Source: Thermoprotei archaeon
GTDB lineage: Archaea > Thermoproteota > Thermoprotei > QMSL01
DNA length: 64,000 bases
Assembly (NCBI GenBank): GCA_003650925.1
Contig: QMSP01000007.1
Location: forward strand, 18,800 to 82,799
Direction: 5' to 3'
A program made the position numbers and the translations under genes. Below, one piece after another: positions 21,032 to 29,990 of this stretch (its first letter is position 1; each line of letters opens with the position of its first letter). A model generated the notes under the pieces. That model worked only from the letters and a program-made list of their open reading frames with translations. It did not search any database and was not told the DNA's origin.

Positions 21032-21128
21032 ACTTGATCTTAGCGGTAGTAGTACAAAAGGTTTCACTAGGGCTAAAATTCAAAGTCTATATCCAAAATC
21101 TATCTAACTTTGATATAGGTGCCTTGGA

Positions 21129-22346
21129 TTGCTAGCCGAAAGCCTTGAAGTAATCATAAGACAGCAAGATGAGATAATTCCCTGTACCATTGGTGATCTA
21201 GAGCACCTACTCAATAGAGGAGATATAGAAGTATTGACTGGCTCAGGCTATTCTAAGCTCATAAGGCTAAAAAAGTGCCTTCAAGACCACTACATCGAAG
21301 TGCTTCTGGAGAATGGCATCAGAATACGAGGCTCAGATTCACTAGCAGTTGAAACACTTGAGGGTCCAGTCAGCATAGGTAATCTTAGAAGAGGAGACAT
21401 GCTTCTCCTCAAGATCCCTCACATGACAGGTGACTTCAAAGCGTTAAATCTCCTCATGGTCATTGATAAAATCCCTCCTTGGCTTACTAGATACTTGTAT
21501 GTGGATGGACTTTCATCTACCTTGGATAAAGCGCTTAAGGTCATGAATTGGAGGAGCATAGCTCTCCTCCTAGGAATGAGGATCTCTAGGACTACATATG
21601 AGTGGTTAACTAGCGGCTATCTTCCTCTAGCCATGTTCAAAGGTCTTTTGTCAGAGTTAGGAGTTGAGGTTGACAGTCTTGAGGAACTAACTCTTAAACT
21701 AAGAAGAGGTAGAACTCAGATACCTCTATTAATAAAGCCTGATGACGACTACATGAGGCTGATATCATACTATGTAAACTGTGGAGCCTACTCTGAACTA
21801 CAGCTGGATAAAGGTAAACTCACCTTTATTGTACACGATAGAGAGTCCCTCGATAGGATAATAGATACCATGGACTCCCTCAGAGTATCTCATCGCATAG
21901 TGAGGATGCCCAAGGGCAGATTTAGAGTTAAGCTGAACAACAAGACCCTCTACATATTGTTCAGGTGGATTCTTAGGATACCTCTGGTTCCTACTAGGAG
22001 AAGGATACTACATCCGCCTCTCTCAAGCCTCTCCGAGAGAGCACTAGCTCGCATAATGAATCAGATCCTGGAAGTAAATGGCCTAGTCACATCTAGGATA
22101 GGTAGTGAGCAAGTCTTTGAAGTAAGAGCAAAGGGTATGGCCCTTGACATCATGAGACTGAAGTGGTATGAAGGAATTAAGACTAGGCTATCTAAGCTTG
22201 ATGGCCGCATGATATTGAATATACTGCCTGAGAAGGAGGATTTCCTATTGACCGTGGAGAATGTAAGGGTTGTCAAGGATAAGAGCATTTTGCTTTATGA
22301 GCTGCTGGTTGACTCCTCTGAAGGCGTACTAGCGGTCGACATCTGA
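21129..22346 (+). CDS. standalone intein-like protein: Hint-type N-terminus, degenerate LAGLIDADG-like core, block-F/G-like C-terminus
   Basis: SLEVIIRQQDEIIPCTIGDL...HYIEVLLENGIRIRGSDSLAVETLEGPVSIGNLRRGDMLLL; YMRLISYYVNCGAYS; VENVRVVKDKSILLYELLVDSSEGVLAVDI. Confidence 0.7.
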   Translation: MLAESLEVIIRQQDEIIPCTIGDLEHLLNRGDIEVLTGSGYSKLIRLKKCLQDHYIEVLLENGIRIRGSDSLAVETLEGPVSIGNLRRGDMLLLKIPHMTGDFKALNLLMVIDKIPPWLTRYLYVDGLSSTLDKALKVMNWRSIALLLGMRISRTTYEWLTSGYLPLAMFKGLLSELGVEVDSLEELTLKLRRGRTQIPLLIKPDDDYMRLISYYVNCGAYSELQLDKGKLTFIVHDRESLDRIIDTMDSLRVSHRIVRMPKGRFRVKLNNKTLYILFRWILRIPLVPTRRRILHPPLSSLSERALARIMNQILEVNGLVTSRIGSEQVFEVRAKGMALDIMRLKWYEGIKTRLSKLDGRMILNILPEKEDFLLTVENVRVVKDKSILLYELLVDSSEGVLAVDI

Positions 22347-22852
22347 ACTTCCTCGCCTAGCGCTCTTAGCTGCTCCTCAAGCTCCTGTCTAAGCTTCTCA
22401 TAGACCTCTTCGCTTACCTTACCCTCCTCCTTAAGTTTTTCAAGCTTAGCTAATCTCTCCTTTATTTCCTTCACTGTGGTGCTGACAAAGGGTAGTTTTG
22501 CCTGGAGAGCGTGTCTCATGTAATTCTTATCCAGTTCTTCCAACCTGCTCTTGATGTTGTTGAGTATTCTCTCAACCTCAGATATCTTATTCTTCAAGTC
22601 CTCAACCATTTCAGTAAGCTCCTTCTCCTCTATGAGCCCTATGTTATGCCTTATGGCAAGCTCTTTTATCTCATCATTGTACTTCTCCACTAAGCCTGTG
22701 TATTCTGAGATCTTCCTCATGACCTTTGTCCTATCTGAGATCCATGAATTTAAGGATCTTCTGACGGCCTCCTGATATTCCCTCCACATCCTTTCAAGAC
22801 GTTGTATCTCAGCTTCATACCTATTTAGAAGGACTTCAAGCTCTTCACTCAA
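22295..22852 (-). CDS. coiled-coil protein with SHOCT-like C-terminal motif
   Basis: Heptad-rich; LAKLEKLKEEGKVSEEVYEKLRQELEEQL. Confidence 0.7.
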   Translation of the reverse strand: MSEELEVLLNRYEAEIQRLERMWREYQEAVRRSLNSWISDRTKVMRKISEYTGLVEKYNDEIKELAIRHNIGLIEEKELTEMVEDLKNKISEVERILNNIKSRLEELDKNYMRHALQAKLPFVSTTVKEIKERLAKLEKLKEEGKVSEEVYEKLRQELEEQLRALGEEVQMSTASTPSEESTSSS

Positions 22853-22860
22853 GCTCTCAC

Positions 22861-23562
22861 CTAGCCCATTATTATGGCATAGTCTTCCTCAAGCTCCTTC
22901 TTGAGCTTCTCATATACCTCTTTCTCTATCTTACCTGCCTTGTACAGCTCCTCTAGTTTAAGAAGGCCGAGCTTTATCTTGCTGGGAGATGGTCTAGCGA
23001 AGGAGGGCCTAACTCTTCTATAATGAGGTTCAAGCATGGTATCTATTCGCCTTATGATATTATCAAGCTCATCTCTATCCTTCCTAAGCTCCTCAAGTGT
23101 TCTATTCAGATCATCAATTAGCCTTTCATAGATATCACCATCGATCATGCCCAGCTCTCTCCTGGCCTCAACTTCATTGAGCTCAGTCTCATAATCCTTT
23201 ATAACTCTATTCATGCTGGACAGCTTGCGCAAAAGCTCCTGTCTATACTTGTGCCATTCCTCTATGACCTTTATCGCCTCCTTCTCATATCTCCTCCACA
23301 TATTGTCCAGGCTACTTATCCAGTTTTCTATCTCCTCTACCCTCGTATAGGGCTTCTCCTCTTTAACCACCACTTCCTCCTTCTCCTCTACCTCCTCCTT
23401 TACCTCCTCCTCTTTTCTCTCTTCCACGATCTCCAGTTTGAAGTAGGGGCACTCACTATATGTCGCAAGACAGGGAGCTATGAACGGATTCACATCAGAG
23501 CCAGTCTTTAGGCACTCATAGCTACCATCAGTTCTTGACCTTAAGTAGGGGCACACGCTCAT
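22861..23562 (-). CDS. Cys-rich N-terminus plus coiled coil, tandem paralogue of the adjacent gene
   Basis: MSVCPYLRS..CLKTG..CLATYSECPYFK; LLKLEELYKAGKIEKEVYEKLKKELEE. Confidence 0.7.
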   Translation of the reverse strand: MSVCPYLRSRTDGSYECLKTGSDVNPFIAPCLATYSECPYFKLEIVEERKEEEVKEEVEEKEEVVVKEEKPYTRVEEIENWISSLDNMWRRYEKEAIKVIEEWHKYRQELLRKLSSMNRVIKDYETELNEVEARRELGMIDGDIYERLIDDLNRTLEELRKDRDELDNIIRRIDTMLEPHYRRVRPSFARPSPSKIKLGLLKLEELYKAGKIEKEVYEKLKKELEEDYAIIMG

Positions 23563-23679
23563 CTAGTACACCATCATTCACTTATGTCTGAGTTTCTTAT
23601 TTAAGCCTAGTCTCTCAGCTCACCTTAGACATTGAGGAAAACGCTATCTTCTCTTGGATAATCCTATTCAATTCACGAC

Positions 23680-24135
23680 CTAGATGCCTGCAAAGTCTCT
23701 CCAGTTAGCTACTATCCTCGATACTATTAACTTCACAGGATATCCTGAACCTACGCCCTTACAGAGAAGGTCTATGTACACGTAGAGCTTAAGGCCATCC
23801 TCACAAAGGTACTCGGCTTTTCTCTCAGATACTCCTGGAAGAGGCTTCAATCTTATGTAGAAGGGGTACATCCTACAAACATGTGGTCTCTCAGGATATA
23901 TAGTGCAATAAGCTACTCCATTGTTCCACTCTAGAAATATGCAATCACCATTTGGCTTACAAGCCAATACTAATTTATGATCCTTCTTAATCACTACTGG
24001 TCCATACTTCCTCATCAAGTTCATAGCTTCACCAAGAGTGAGTGGAACAAGATATTCTCTACAACATCTACCACATCTAATGCAACGCCAGTACTCGACT
24101 TCACGCCAGGGAACATAGTTGTGCCCTTTCCCCAT
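23680..24135 (-). CDS. YkgJ-family cysteine cluster protein
   Basis: WRCIRCGRCCREYLVPLT...DCIFLEWNNGVAYCTIYPERPHVCRMYPF. Confidence 0.85.
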   Translation of the reverse strand: MGKGHNYVPWREVEYWRCIRCGRCCREYLVPLTLGEAMNLMRKYGPVVIKKDHKLVLACKPNGDCIFLEWNNGVAYCTIYPERPHVCRMYPFYIRLKPLPGVSERKAEYLCEDGLKLYVYIDLLCKGVGSGYPVKLIVSRIVANWRDFAGI

Positions 24136-24172
24136 CTCCCCCTCCGCCTCCAGTGCTGAAGCAGTTGATCGC

Positions 24173-24358
24173 CTACATGAGTGCTCCTTTGCCAGGAGTT
24201 AACTTAAACTCATAGCCACATCTAGGGCATTTAACGTAGTCACAGCCTGACACTGAAAGAGGACATCCACTACAGGCCATGGTCCTGGCATACGATAGGC
24301 TGAATTGATATCCACAGTTAGGACACCTGATGATCCTTCCTCCTATGCGAAACTTCAA
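24173..24358 (-). CDS. small double zinc-ribbon protein
   Basis: IIRCPNCGYQFSLSYARTMACSGCPLSVSGCDYVKCPRCGYEFKL. Confidence 0.65.
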   Translation of the reverse strand: MKFRIGGRIIRCPNCGYQFSLSYARTMACSGCPLSVSGCDYVKCPRCGYEFKLTPGKGALM

Positions 24359-24402
24359 GCTATCACCCAGCTATGCACCTAAATGTCAGAGACTTCCATA
24401 GA

Positions 24403-24464
24403 GATATAACACTATCGTCTTAATTAAGCCGTACGCTCAAGAGGGCAGATAGTGTGTTTATATC
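24403..24464. promoter_or_regulatory. imperfect inverted repeat in a divergent promoter region
   Basis: gatataacactatc (24403-24416) versus gatagtgtgtttatatc (24448-24464). Confidence 0.4.
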
Positions 24465-24495
24465 ACTCCTAAGCTCTTTATAGAATAGGATTGTC

Positions 24496-25248
24496 ATGTC
24501 TAGGCTCTTTGACCCGCTTAGGAAGGCTAGAGAAGTGGAGAGCATAGTTACTAGGCAAGGTGAGGAAGGGCAGGAAAGGAAGTATTACAGATTTCGAGGT
24601 GGAAGCTGGTATGGGGGAATAGCTACTGCTGACTGCGTAGGATGCTGTCTTCGTTGTGTATTCTGTTGGAGCTATTATCCTCGTGAGCATCCTGATACAT
24701 GCGGCACATTCTACAGTCCAAGTGAAGTGGCGCGGAGATTGTTGGCTATAGCCAAGAGAAGAGGGTACAATAAGGTTAGAATAAGCGGGTCAGAGCCCAC
24801 CATAGGGAAGGAGCATCTACTTAAAGTTTTTGAGTATGTCAGTGTAGAGAAAGTGCTCTTCATCCTAGAGACCAATGGTATTCTAATAGGCTATGATAGA
24901 GACTATGCAAGGGCATTGTCCAGATTCGATAATATACATGTCAGAGTATCGATCAAGGGATGTACTCCTGATGAGTTTAGTCGCCTAACTGGTGCTGTCC
25001 CTGAGGCATTTGAGCTTCAGCTCAAAGCCCTTGAGAATTTATTGGATGCTGGGGTTTCATGTCATCCAGCTGTCATGCTAAGTTTTAGCGATAGAGACAG
25101 CATAGCCTATCTGGTTCAAAAGTTGAGCGAGATAGAGCCCACCTTAGTGAACAATATTGAGGAGGAGTACGTCATTCTCTATCCTCATGTTGCTCGTAGG
25201 CTGAAACAGGCTGGGATATGGCCTAGAACTTATTGCAGTCTTAGGTGA
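24496..25248 (+). CDS. radical SAM protein
   Basis: GCCLRCVFCWSYYP (Cx3Cx2C), KVRISGSEPTIGKEHLLKV. Confidence 0.82.
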   Translation: MSRLFDPLRKAREVESIVTRQGEEGQERKYYRFRGGSWYGGIATADCVGCCLRCVFCWSYYPREHPDTCGTFYSPSEVARRLLAIAKRRGYNKVRISGSEPTIGKEHLLKVFEYVSVEKVLFILETNGILIGYDRDYARALSRFDNIHVRVSIKGCTPDEFSRLTGAVPEAFELQLKALENLLDAGVSCHPAVMLSFSDRDSIAYLVQKLSEIEPTLVNNIEEEYVILYPHVARRLKQAGIWPRTYCSLR

Positions 25249-26060
25249 GCATCATGCCTATCCTTGAGGAGATAGCTAAGAGGCTTGAAGTTCCCTATGA
25301 AGTTTCAGTGGAGGTAATGAGTTCGGAGGGTCCTCTCTACTTCGACCTAGCAATACCATCCTCAAGAAGACCATTAGTTCTTGTGCTGTTAGTTCAGGTT
25401 GAGGACTATGGTAGATTGAGCTTATTCCCTGCTATAAGAGGTGATATAAGGCTAGCTGAGGCATTGACCAACATGGATAATAGATTTCAGCTCATCAAAG
25501 CACGAGGAGTGCCATTCGCTGCTATAGGAGCTATCAGCCTGTTTGAGCCCAACATCAGCAGCAATGTAGCATACACAGATGAGGTACTTCCACTATCGGA
25601 GGTAGATGAAATAGCGAGGATGATAAAACTCATAGTGAGAAACCCTTGGTACCCTGTGTTCTCCATTAGACGATGGGCTCGACGAACCTTGTTATCCATT
25701 GAGCCTCTCTCCTACTACTTAGAGCCTAGCGGCAAGATAGCTAGGTGTAGAGAGGCCAGAGCTCTCATAGGGTTTGATATAGAGGAGGACGAAGTAGTGA
25801 TAAAGAATCCGCTGGGTGTAATCAGGATGAGCATAGAAGCTCTGCGGATGTCCAAGAATAATGTCAAGATCAATGAACTCAGGAACGTACTTCTAAGCAA
25901 CTATGAAGTGGACGATACAGCCCTTAGAGATGTAGTAGGAGGTAGAATCACCATGAAGGAGCTAACAGAGCTTCTAATGAAAAATGAAGACCTCGCTGAA
26001 GAGCTTCTAGGAGCCAAAAATGCCTCACAGCTTCTCAGGAGGCTCGTCAACTTTGACTAG
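25245..26060 (+). CDS. hypothetical protein
   Basis: ORF overlapping both neighbours on the same strand. Confidence 0.6.
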   Translation: MSIMPILEEIAKRLEVPYEVSVEVMSSEGPLYFDLAIPSSRRPLVLVLLVQVEDYGRLSLFPAIRGDIRLAEALTNMDNRFQLIKARGVPFAAIGAISLFEPNISSNVAYTDEVLPLSEVDEIARMIKLIVRNPWYPVFSIRRWARRTLLSIEPLSYYLEPSGKIARCREARALIGFDIEEDEVVIKNPLGVIRMSIEALRMSKNNVKINELRNVLLSNYEVDDTALRDVVGGRITMKELTELLMKNEDLAEELLGAKNASQLLRRLVNFD

Positions 26061-26727
26061 GATCTCGAAGCTAATAATGGTTCATGTCTCCGCCCTGTTA
26101 TTGGAGCTTATACATCGGCTGATATGGAGGATAGGCTGGATAAACTATAGAGGCTTGAGGCTAGCCGTAGTGAGAGGCGTATTTTCGCCCAAGTACACGA
26201 TCACGACAGATCTCCTAGCTGACGTGATTCAGCAGATGATCAAAAGCTCCTACGAGGTGCTTGATGTTGGAACAGGAACTGGCGCCTTAGCCATAATAGC
26301 TTCCAGAAAAGCTCGAAAAGTAGTGGCTATAGATATAGATAGGAGAGCTGTGCTATGTGCTAAACTAAACGCTATATTAAATGGTTCTTCAATCATAGTC
26401 AAACAAGGTAACCTGTTCTCTCCTCTCAAGGACGAGAGATTCGACGTGATAATATTCAATCCTCCATACTTGCCTCTTCGTCCTCGTCCTCCTCTCGGCT
26501 TGAGTGTGTTCTTTGCCGAGGGAGCTCTACTAGAATCTTTCTTATCTCAAGCTAGATACTATCTCAAGAAAGGAGGCTTTCTGCTCATGACTTACTCTAC
26601 TCTTTCAATAAAAGGCTACTTGGAATTTCTTCTGCGTAAATATAAGTGGAAATATGTGAAAATTAGAAGCTTTAGAATGCCTCTTGAGGAGATATATGTG
26701 ATAATGGCTATTCCTCATGGTCAGTGA
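26020..26727 (+). CDS. HemK/PrmC-like SAM-dependent methyltransferase
   Basis: VLDVGTGTGALAIIASRKARKVVAIDIDRRAVLCAKLNA; FDVIIFNPPYLP. Confidence 0.85.
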   Translation: MPHSFSGGSSTLTRISKLIMVHVSALLLELIHRLIWRIGWINYRGLRLAVVRGVFSPKYTITTDLLADVIQQMIKSSYEVLDVGTGTGALAIIASRKARKVVAIDIDRRAVLCAKLNAILNGSSIIVKQGNLFSPLKDERFDVIIFNPPYLPLRPRPPLGLSVFFAEGALLESFLSQARYYLKKGGFLLMTYSTLSIKGYLEFLLRKYKWKYVKIRSFRMPLEEIYVIMAIPHGQ

Positions 26728-26778
26728 GGATAGGGGCTTCTTCATCTATCAGAGGAGGACACACCTCATCATACCAAT
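26717..26778 (-). ncRNA. C/D-box guide sRNA candidate (sR-D), antisense over the methyltransferase 3' end
   Basis: Minus: UGGU-AUGAUGA-GGUGUGUCCUCCU(13)-CUGA-..UAGAUGA..-17-CUGA-CCA; TTTATAAG box 34 nt upstream of C with no protein gene downstream. Confidence 0.68.
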
Positions 26779-26819
26779 TGATCTTCACTATTCTGTAACT
26801 TATAAATGTGTTTATCATA

Positions 26820-28136
26820 TTACTGTATAATGCTATACTCCATGTCGTATAAGCGAGCTATCTCTCTCCAATCCCTCCTTCTATCGCTTAGCATCAACGC
26901 TACCTCTCCATCAGGTATTTCGCTTAATAATGCGCCAAGGTCACCGTCTAGTTTCACAAATGCATGAGGCCATACCTCAACGTCTTCTCTAAACCTTTCC
27001 TTAGGCACCATTATTGAGCTTCCCGATGCTATCACTATTTTCATGCCCTTATCAATCCTATAGAGCTTGACTATGTTTACGCGGCCATGTCTACAACAAA
27101 ACCTCATTGAGACACCTTCTCTCACTACCTCAGTTCGTTGTCTACATAGGTCAATATCTCTCAAGTCATAGGCCATGCTTAGAGGCATATACCCACAGTT
27201 GATAAGCTTCAGTATCTTCTCCTCCCTCTCAACGCCAGCAATGATTGCACGCGCTATGCTCATGTCTAGCATGGCTTTTACTAAACACCCTACCACGAGA
27301 ATACCTAGGCTACCACATGTAGCTAGATAACCTTCTTCATCCAGTAGAGCTAGAGCTATGCAGAAAGAGGCATGACCACACGCCTCGGCTAATACATGAA
27401 TTCCATCGAGACTCCTTGCCTTAATGATGTTCTTCAACGCCATGTACAGCTTGGCCTCCTCATGTATGAGCTGTAAAGGAACTTCAATAACGCCCATCCT
27501 ATCTACAATTCTCTCCTTGACTAGGGTATTGACTTTATCTATCTCTTTAACATACTCCTCCAGGAGGTCAGTCTCTATAGGGATGAGCTCCATTGCGAAG
27601 GTTGATGCTACATCACCGAAACGTAGATCGTGAGTAACAAGTCCTCCTCTAACCACTACACCAATTCTCATCTTGGAGGTCCTATTCATGGCTCTGCAGG
27701 CCCTTATGAATGATAGTGCCTGCGATATGACTCTTGTTTCCTCAGGTGAGCCTACTAGCATGTTGCATTTAATTCCTCTCCTTGACATAAGAGCTCCTAG
27801 CTCGAGGGCACTGGCTATTGATAAGGTGGCCGACTCATATGGGCTCCATATTAACACAGGCACTTTTGGCCTAGGCTCGATGAAGTTCATGGACTTCACA
27901 AAAGCTCCTGGAACTATTATTATGCAGTCTACTGCCTGCTCTTCAGCTCTATGTACAGCCTCAGCATACTCTCCTCTAGTAGTTATGGACTTAGCTTGCT
28001 CAACTATGTCGACACCTTGTCTTCTGAGACTATATGCTATACGTTGTGTATATTCTTCAAGATGTTTTTGACCAATGCCGATCCCCTTCAATACTATCAG
28101 TGCCACTCTAGCTATGCGCCTCTCTTCATAGCTCAC
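26820..28136 (-). CDS. L-fucose/L-arabinose isomerase-like family protein
   Basis: Rossmann-like N-terminus, PVLIWSPYES.., VLAEACGHASFCIALALLDEEGYLATCGSLGI resembles FucI-like (CxxE/CE..D) arrangement. Confidence 0.6.
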   Translation of the reverse strand: MSYEERRIARVALIVLKGIGIGQKHLEEYTQRIAYSLRRQGVDIVEQAKSITTRGEYAEAVHRAEEQAVDCIIIVPGAFVKSMNFIEPRPKVPVLIWSPYESATLSIASALELGALMSRRGIKCNMLVGSPEETRVISQALSFIRACRAMNRTSKMRIGVVVRGGLVTHDLRFGDVASTFAMELIPIETDLLEEYVKEIDKVNTLVKERIVDRMGVIEVPLQLIHEEAKLYMALKNIIKARSLDGIHVLAEACGHASFCIALALLDEEGYLATCGSLGILVVGCLVKAMLDMSIARAIIAGVEREEKILKLINCGYMPLSMAYDLRDIDLCRQRTEVVREGVSMRFCCRHGRVNIVKLYRIDKGMKIVIASGSSIMVPKERFREDVEVWPHAFVKLDGDLGALLSEIPDGEVALMLSDRRRDWREIARLYDMEYSIIQ

Positions 28137-28216
28137 GATCGGAGATGATCCTGCTTTTGTCTCTTAATTCTACCGCTCAGCTTTTAGCTATCCCTTAGCT
28201 CATTGATCATTGAAAG

Positions 28217-28705
28217 GTGAGGTATTTGAAGACAATCCTTCAGCCCTTGCTCATAGGTGTGCTCCTCATGGTAATCCTAGCTCTCCTCACGAGCTATGCG
28301 CTTCAAGTACTATCTCCTGTAAGCCTTGAAGTTACTGGCACTTTATTTCCTCTTCAAAGCAATGTAGTGTACATATTCAAGGGTAGGATAAGCCCGGAGA
28401 GCCCTATAGTGGAGGTTAGGGCGAGGCTTATTGAGAGTGGTAGGATATGGTCAGGTGTCAACGTCACTATAGAGAACTTCATACAGGAGGACTTCAAGGG
28501 TACTCTTGAAATCATCATAATGGGAAGGGGTGGAAGGATCATAGCTAATGGGAGCATATGCCTAGAGATAGGCTATGGTGAGAAGAAGCAGTTCATCGTA
28601 CAGCTGAACTGGCTTCCGAATTATACCATGGAGCAGGCTCTGTGGGGACGACTGGTGTTGAAACTGAGATCACGAAGAGGCTTGTTCTTGGCTCCATGGA
28701 GTTAA
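28217..28705 (+). CDS. membrane-anchored extracytoplasmic protein
   Basis: N-terminal hydrophobic segment, beta-rich remainder. Confidence 0.55.
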   Translation: MRYLKTILQPLLIGVLLMVILALLTSYALQVLSPVSLEVTGTLFPLQSNVVYIFKGRISPESPIVEVRARLIESGRIWSGVNVTIENFIQEDFKGTLEIIIMGRGGRIIANGSICLEIGYGEKKQFIVQLNWLPNYTMEQALWGRLVLKLRSRRGLFLAPWS

Positions 28706-28738
28706 GCTTAAGTTTACTGAGTATACCATAGATTAATG

Positions 28739-28800
28739 GCGTGCGCAACACTCCCGCTGGGAGTAGGATGAGCGCACGCGGGACGTATTCACCGCGCACA
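28739..28800 (+). ncRNA. structured GC-rich RNA candidate with 18-nt antisense to conserved archaeal 16S rRNA
   Basis: GCGTGCGC-AAC-ACTCCC-GCT-GGGAGT-AGGATGA-GCGCACGC then GGGACGTATTCACCGCGC (28780-28797). Confidence 0.6.
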
Positions 28801-28817
28801 TTTCATCTAATTCCCTA

Positions 28818-29849
28818 CTAGTATTCCCCTAGGATGTGCTCAGCAGGAGTGAACAGATATCCCTTATTGTGAGCCTCTTCAATTCTCCTAAGAACTTCCT
28901 TGTTCTCTGTGAGAATCATAGCACAACCTCCTTTAACTACTTTAATTCCAGATAATTTCAGAGCTTCTGAGAGTATATGGCTTGAGGAAGGAGCTACTAT
29001 AAGAGGTAGGCCATGGTTCTTTGCCTTATGGATAAGATACAGGATTAGAGAGGCTAGGCTTGACGCCTTCATGTCTTCAGAGAATACGACATCAGATATT
29101 AGGCCAACGTGAAATACCTGCCCTTTAATGTTGTGATAGTCTCTCAGAGATAAAGTTGCTGTACATTGTATTCCTTCCGCTATAGCATGTTTTCTCCTGA
29201 GTCGTTTTTCAGAGAGGCTACTATAGAGAGATAGTGTGGGCCCTAAGTCTGCATAGTTTCTAATAGCATCATCAACAGATATGAGCTTGCCATGCTCCTC
29301 TACTCTAGGCTTAAAGCTTACAAACCTTACAAGGACTCTATCTAGCCAACGAGGTAACAGGCCTAGGAACGCGGTCTTATCAGCTATGAATATGCCAATG
29401 CCGACGTCGAATATATCTTTAAAGCCTCTTCTTCTGTACATGTTCCAAGCTATGCTCCCACGAGCTGTATATAGCATTGTGAAGTCCACCTTCTCCTCCT
29501 CTACCCTCTTCAAGGCTCTATCGAAGACAAGTCTTCCATAGCCCCTTCCCTGATGGTGAGGTAGAACAGCCACATCATCTATGAAGCATGAGCTGAAATG
29601 GTCTCCCTCAACCACTACATCTTTAAATGTAAGAACGGTTGTAGCAACTACTCTGCCTTCAACCTTCAAAAGTGCAACCTCCACTCTTGGCTCTGACCCA
29701 TATCTTTCAAGCCATTCCTCAGGCCTTCTATATAGCGCAATACCAGCCTTACTAGCCCTTATAAAAGCTTCATTAAAGACTACGCATATATCATTGACCT
29801 CGTCTAGGCTAAGCTCTTCAAACCACCTAACTGTGACGACCTCCTGCAC
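28818..29849 (-). CDS. GNAT-family acetyltransferase
   Basis: FIDDVAVLPHHQGRGYGRLVFDRALKRVEEEKVDFTMLYTARGSIAWNMYRRRGF. Confidence 0.82.
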   Translation of the reverse strand: MQEVVTVRWFEELSLDEVNDICVVFNEAFIRASKAGIALYRRPEEWLERYGSEPRVEVALLKVEGRVVATTVLTFKDVVVEGDHFSSCFIDDVAVLPHHQGRGYGRLVFDRALKRVEEEKVDFTMLYTARGSIAWNMYRRRGFKDIFDVGIGIFIADKTAFLGLLPRWLDRVLVRFVSFKPRVEEHGKLISVDDAIRNYADLGPTLSLYSSLSEKRLRRKHAIAEGIQCTATLSLRDYHNIKGQVFHVGLISDVVFSEDMKASSLASLILYLIHKAKNHGLPLIVAPSSSHILSEALKLSGIKVVKGGCAMILTENKEVLRRIEEAHNKGYLFTPAEHILGEY

Positions 29850-29881
29850 ATGGCCTCCCTCCTCAATAGACCTCAGCTTGA

Positions 29882-29929
29882 TCAGTGAGGTCGGTGTTCA
29901 TCACTATTCAGTCCACCCTAGCCTATCAT
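29882..29929 (-). ncRNA. C/D-box guide sRNA candidate (sR-C)
   Basis: Minus: AUGAUAG-11-CUGA-AUA-GUGAUGA-ACACCGACCUCA(12)-CUGA. Confidence 0.62.
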
Positions 29930-29933
29930 CCTC

Positions 29934-29990
29934 TCAGCCCAGACTATTCTTCATCTCCAAACATCCGCCCTCACACGGCTCATCATCAGC
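29934..29990 (-). ncRNA. C/D-box guide sRNA candidate (sR-B)
   Basis: Minus: AUGAUGA-GCCGUGUGAGGG(12)-CGGA-UGUUUG-GAGAUGA-AGAAUAGUCUGGG(13)-CUGA. Confidence 0.55.

Noticed and set aside
28739-28800. Canonical H/ACA pseudouridine guide for 16S
   Set aside because: ACA lies 18 nt after the stem (14-15 expected) and the upstream strand does not pair with the 16S sequence 3' of the antisense match.
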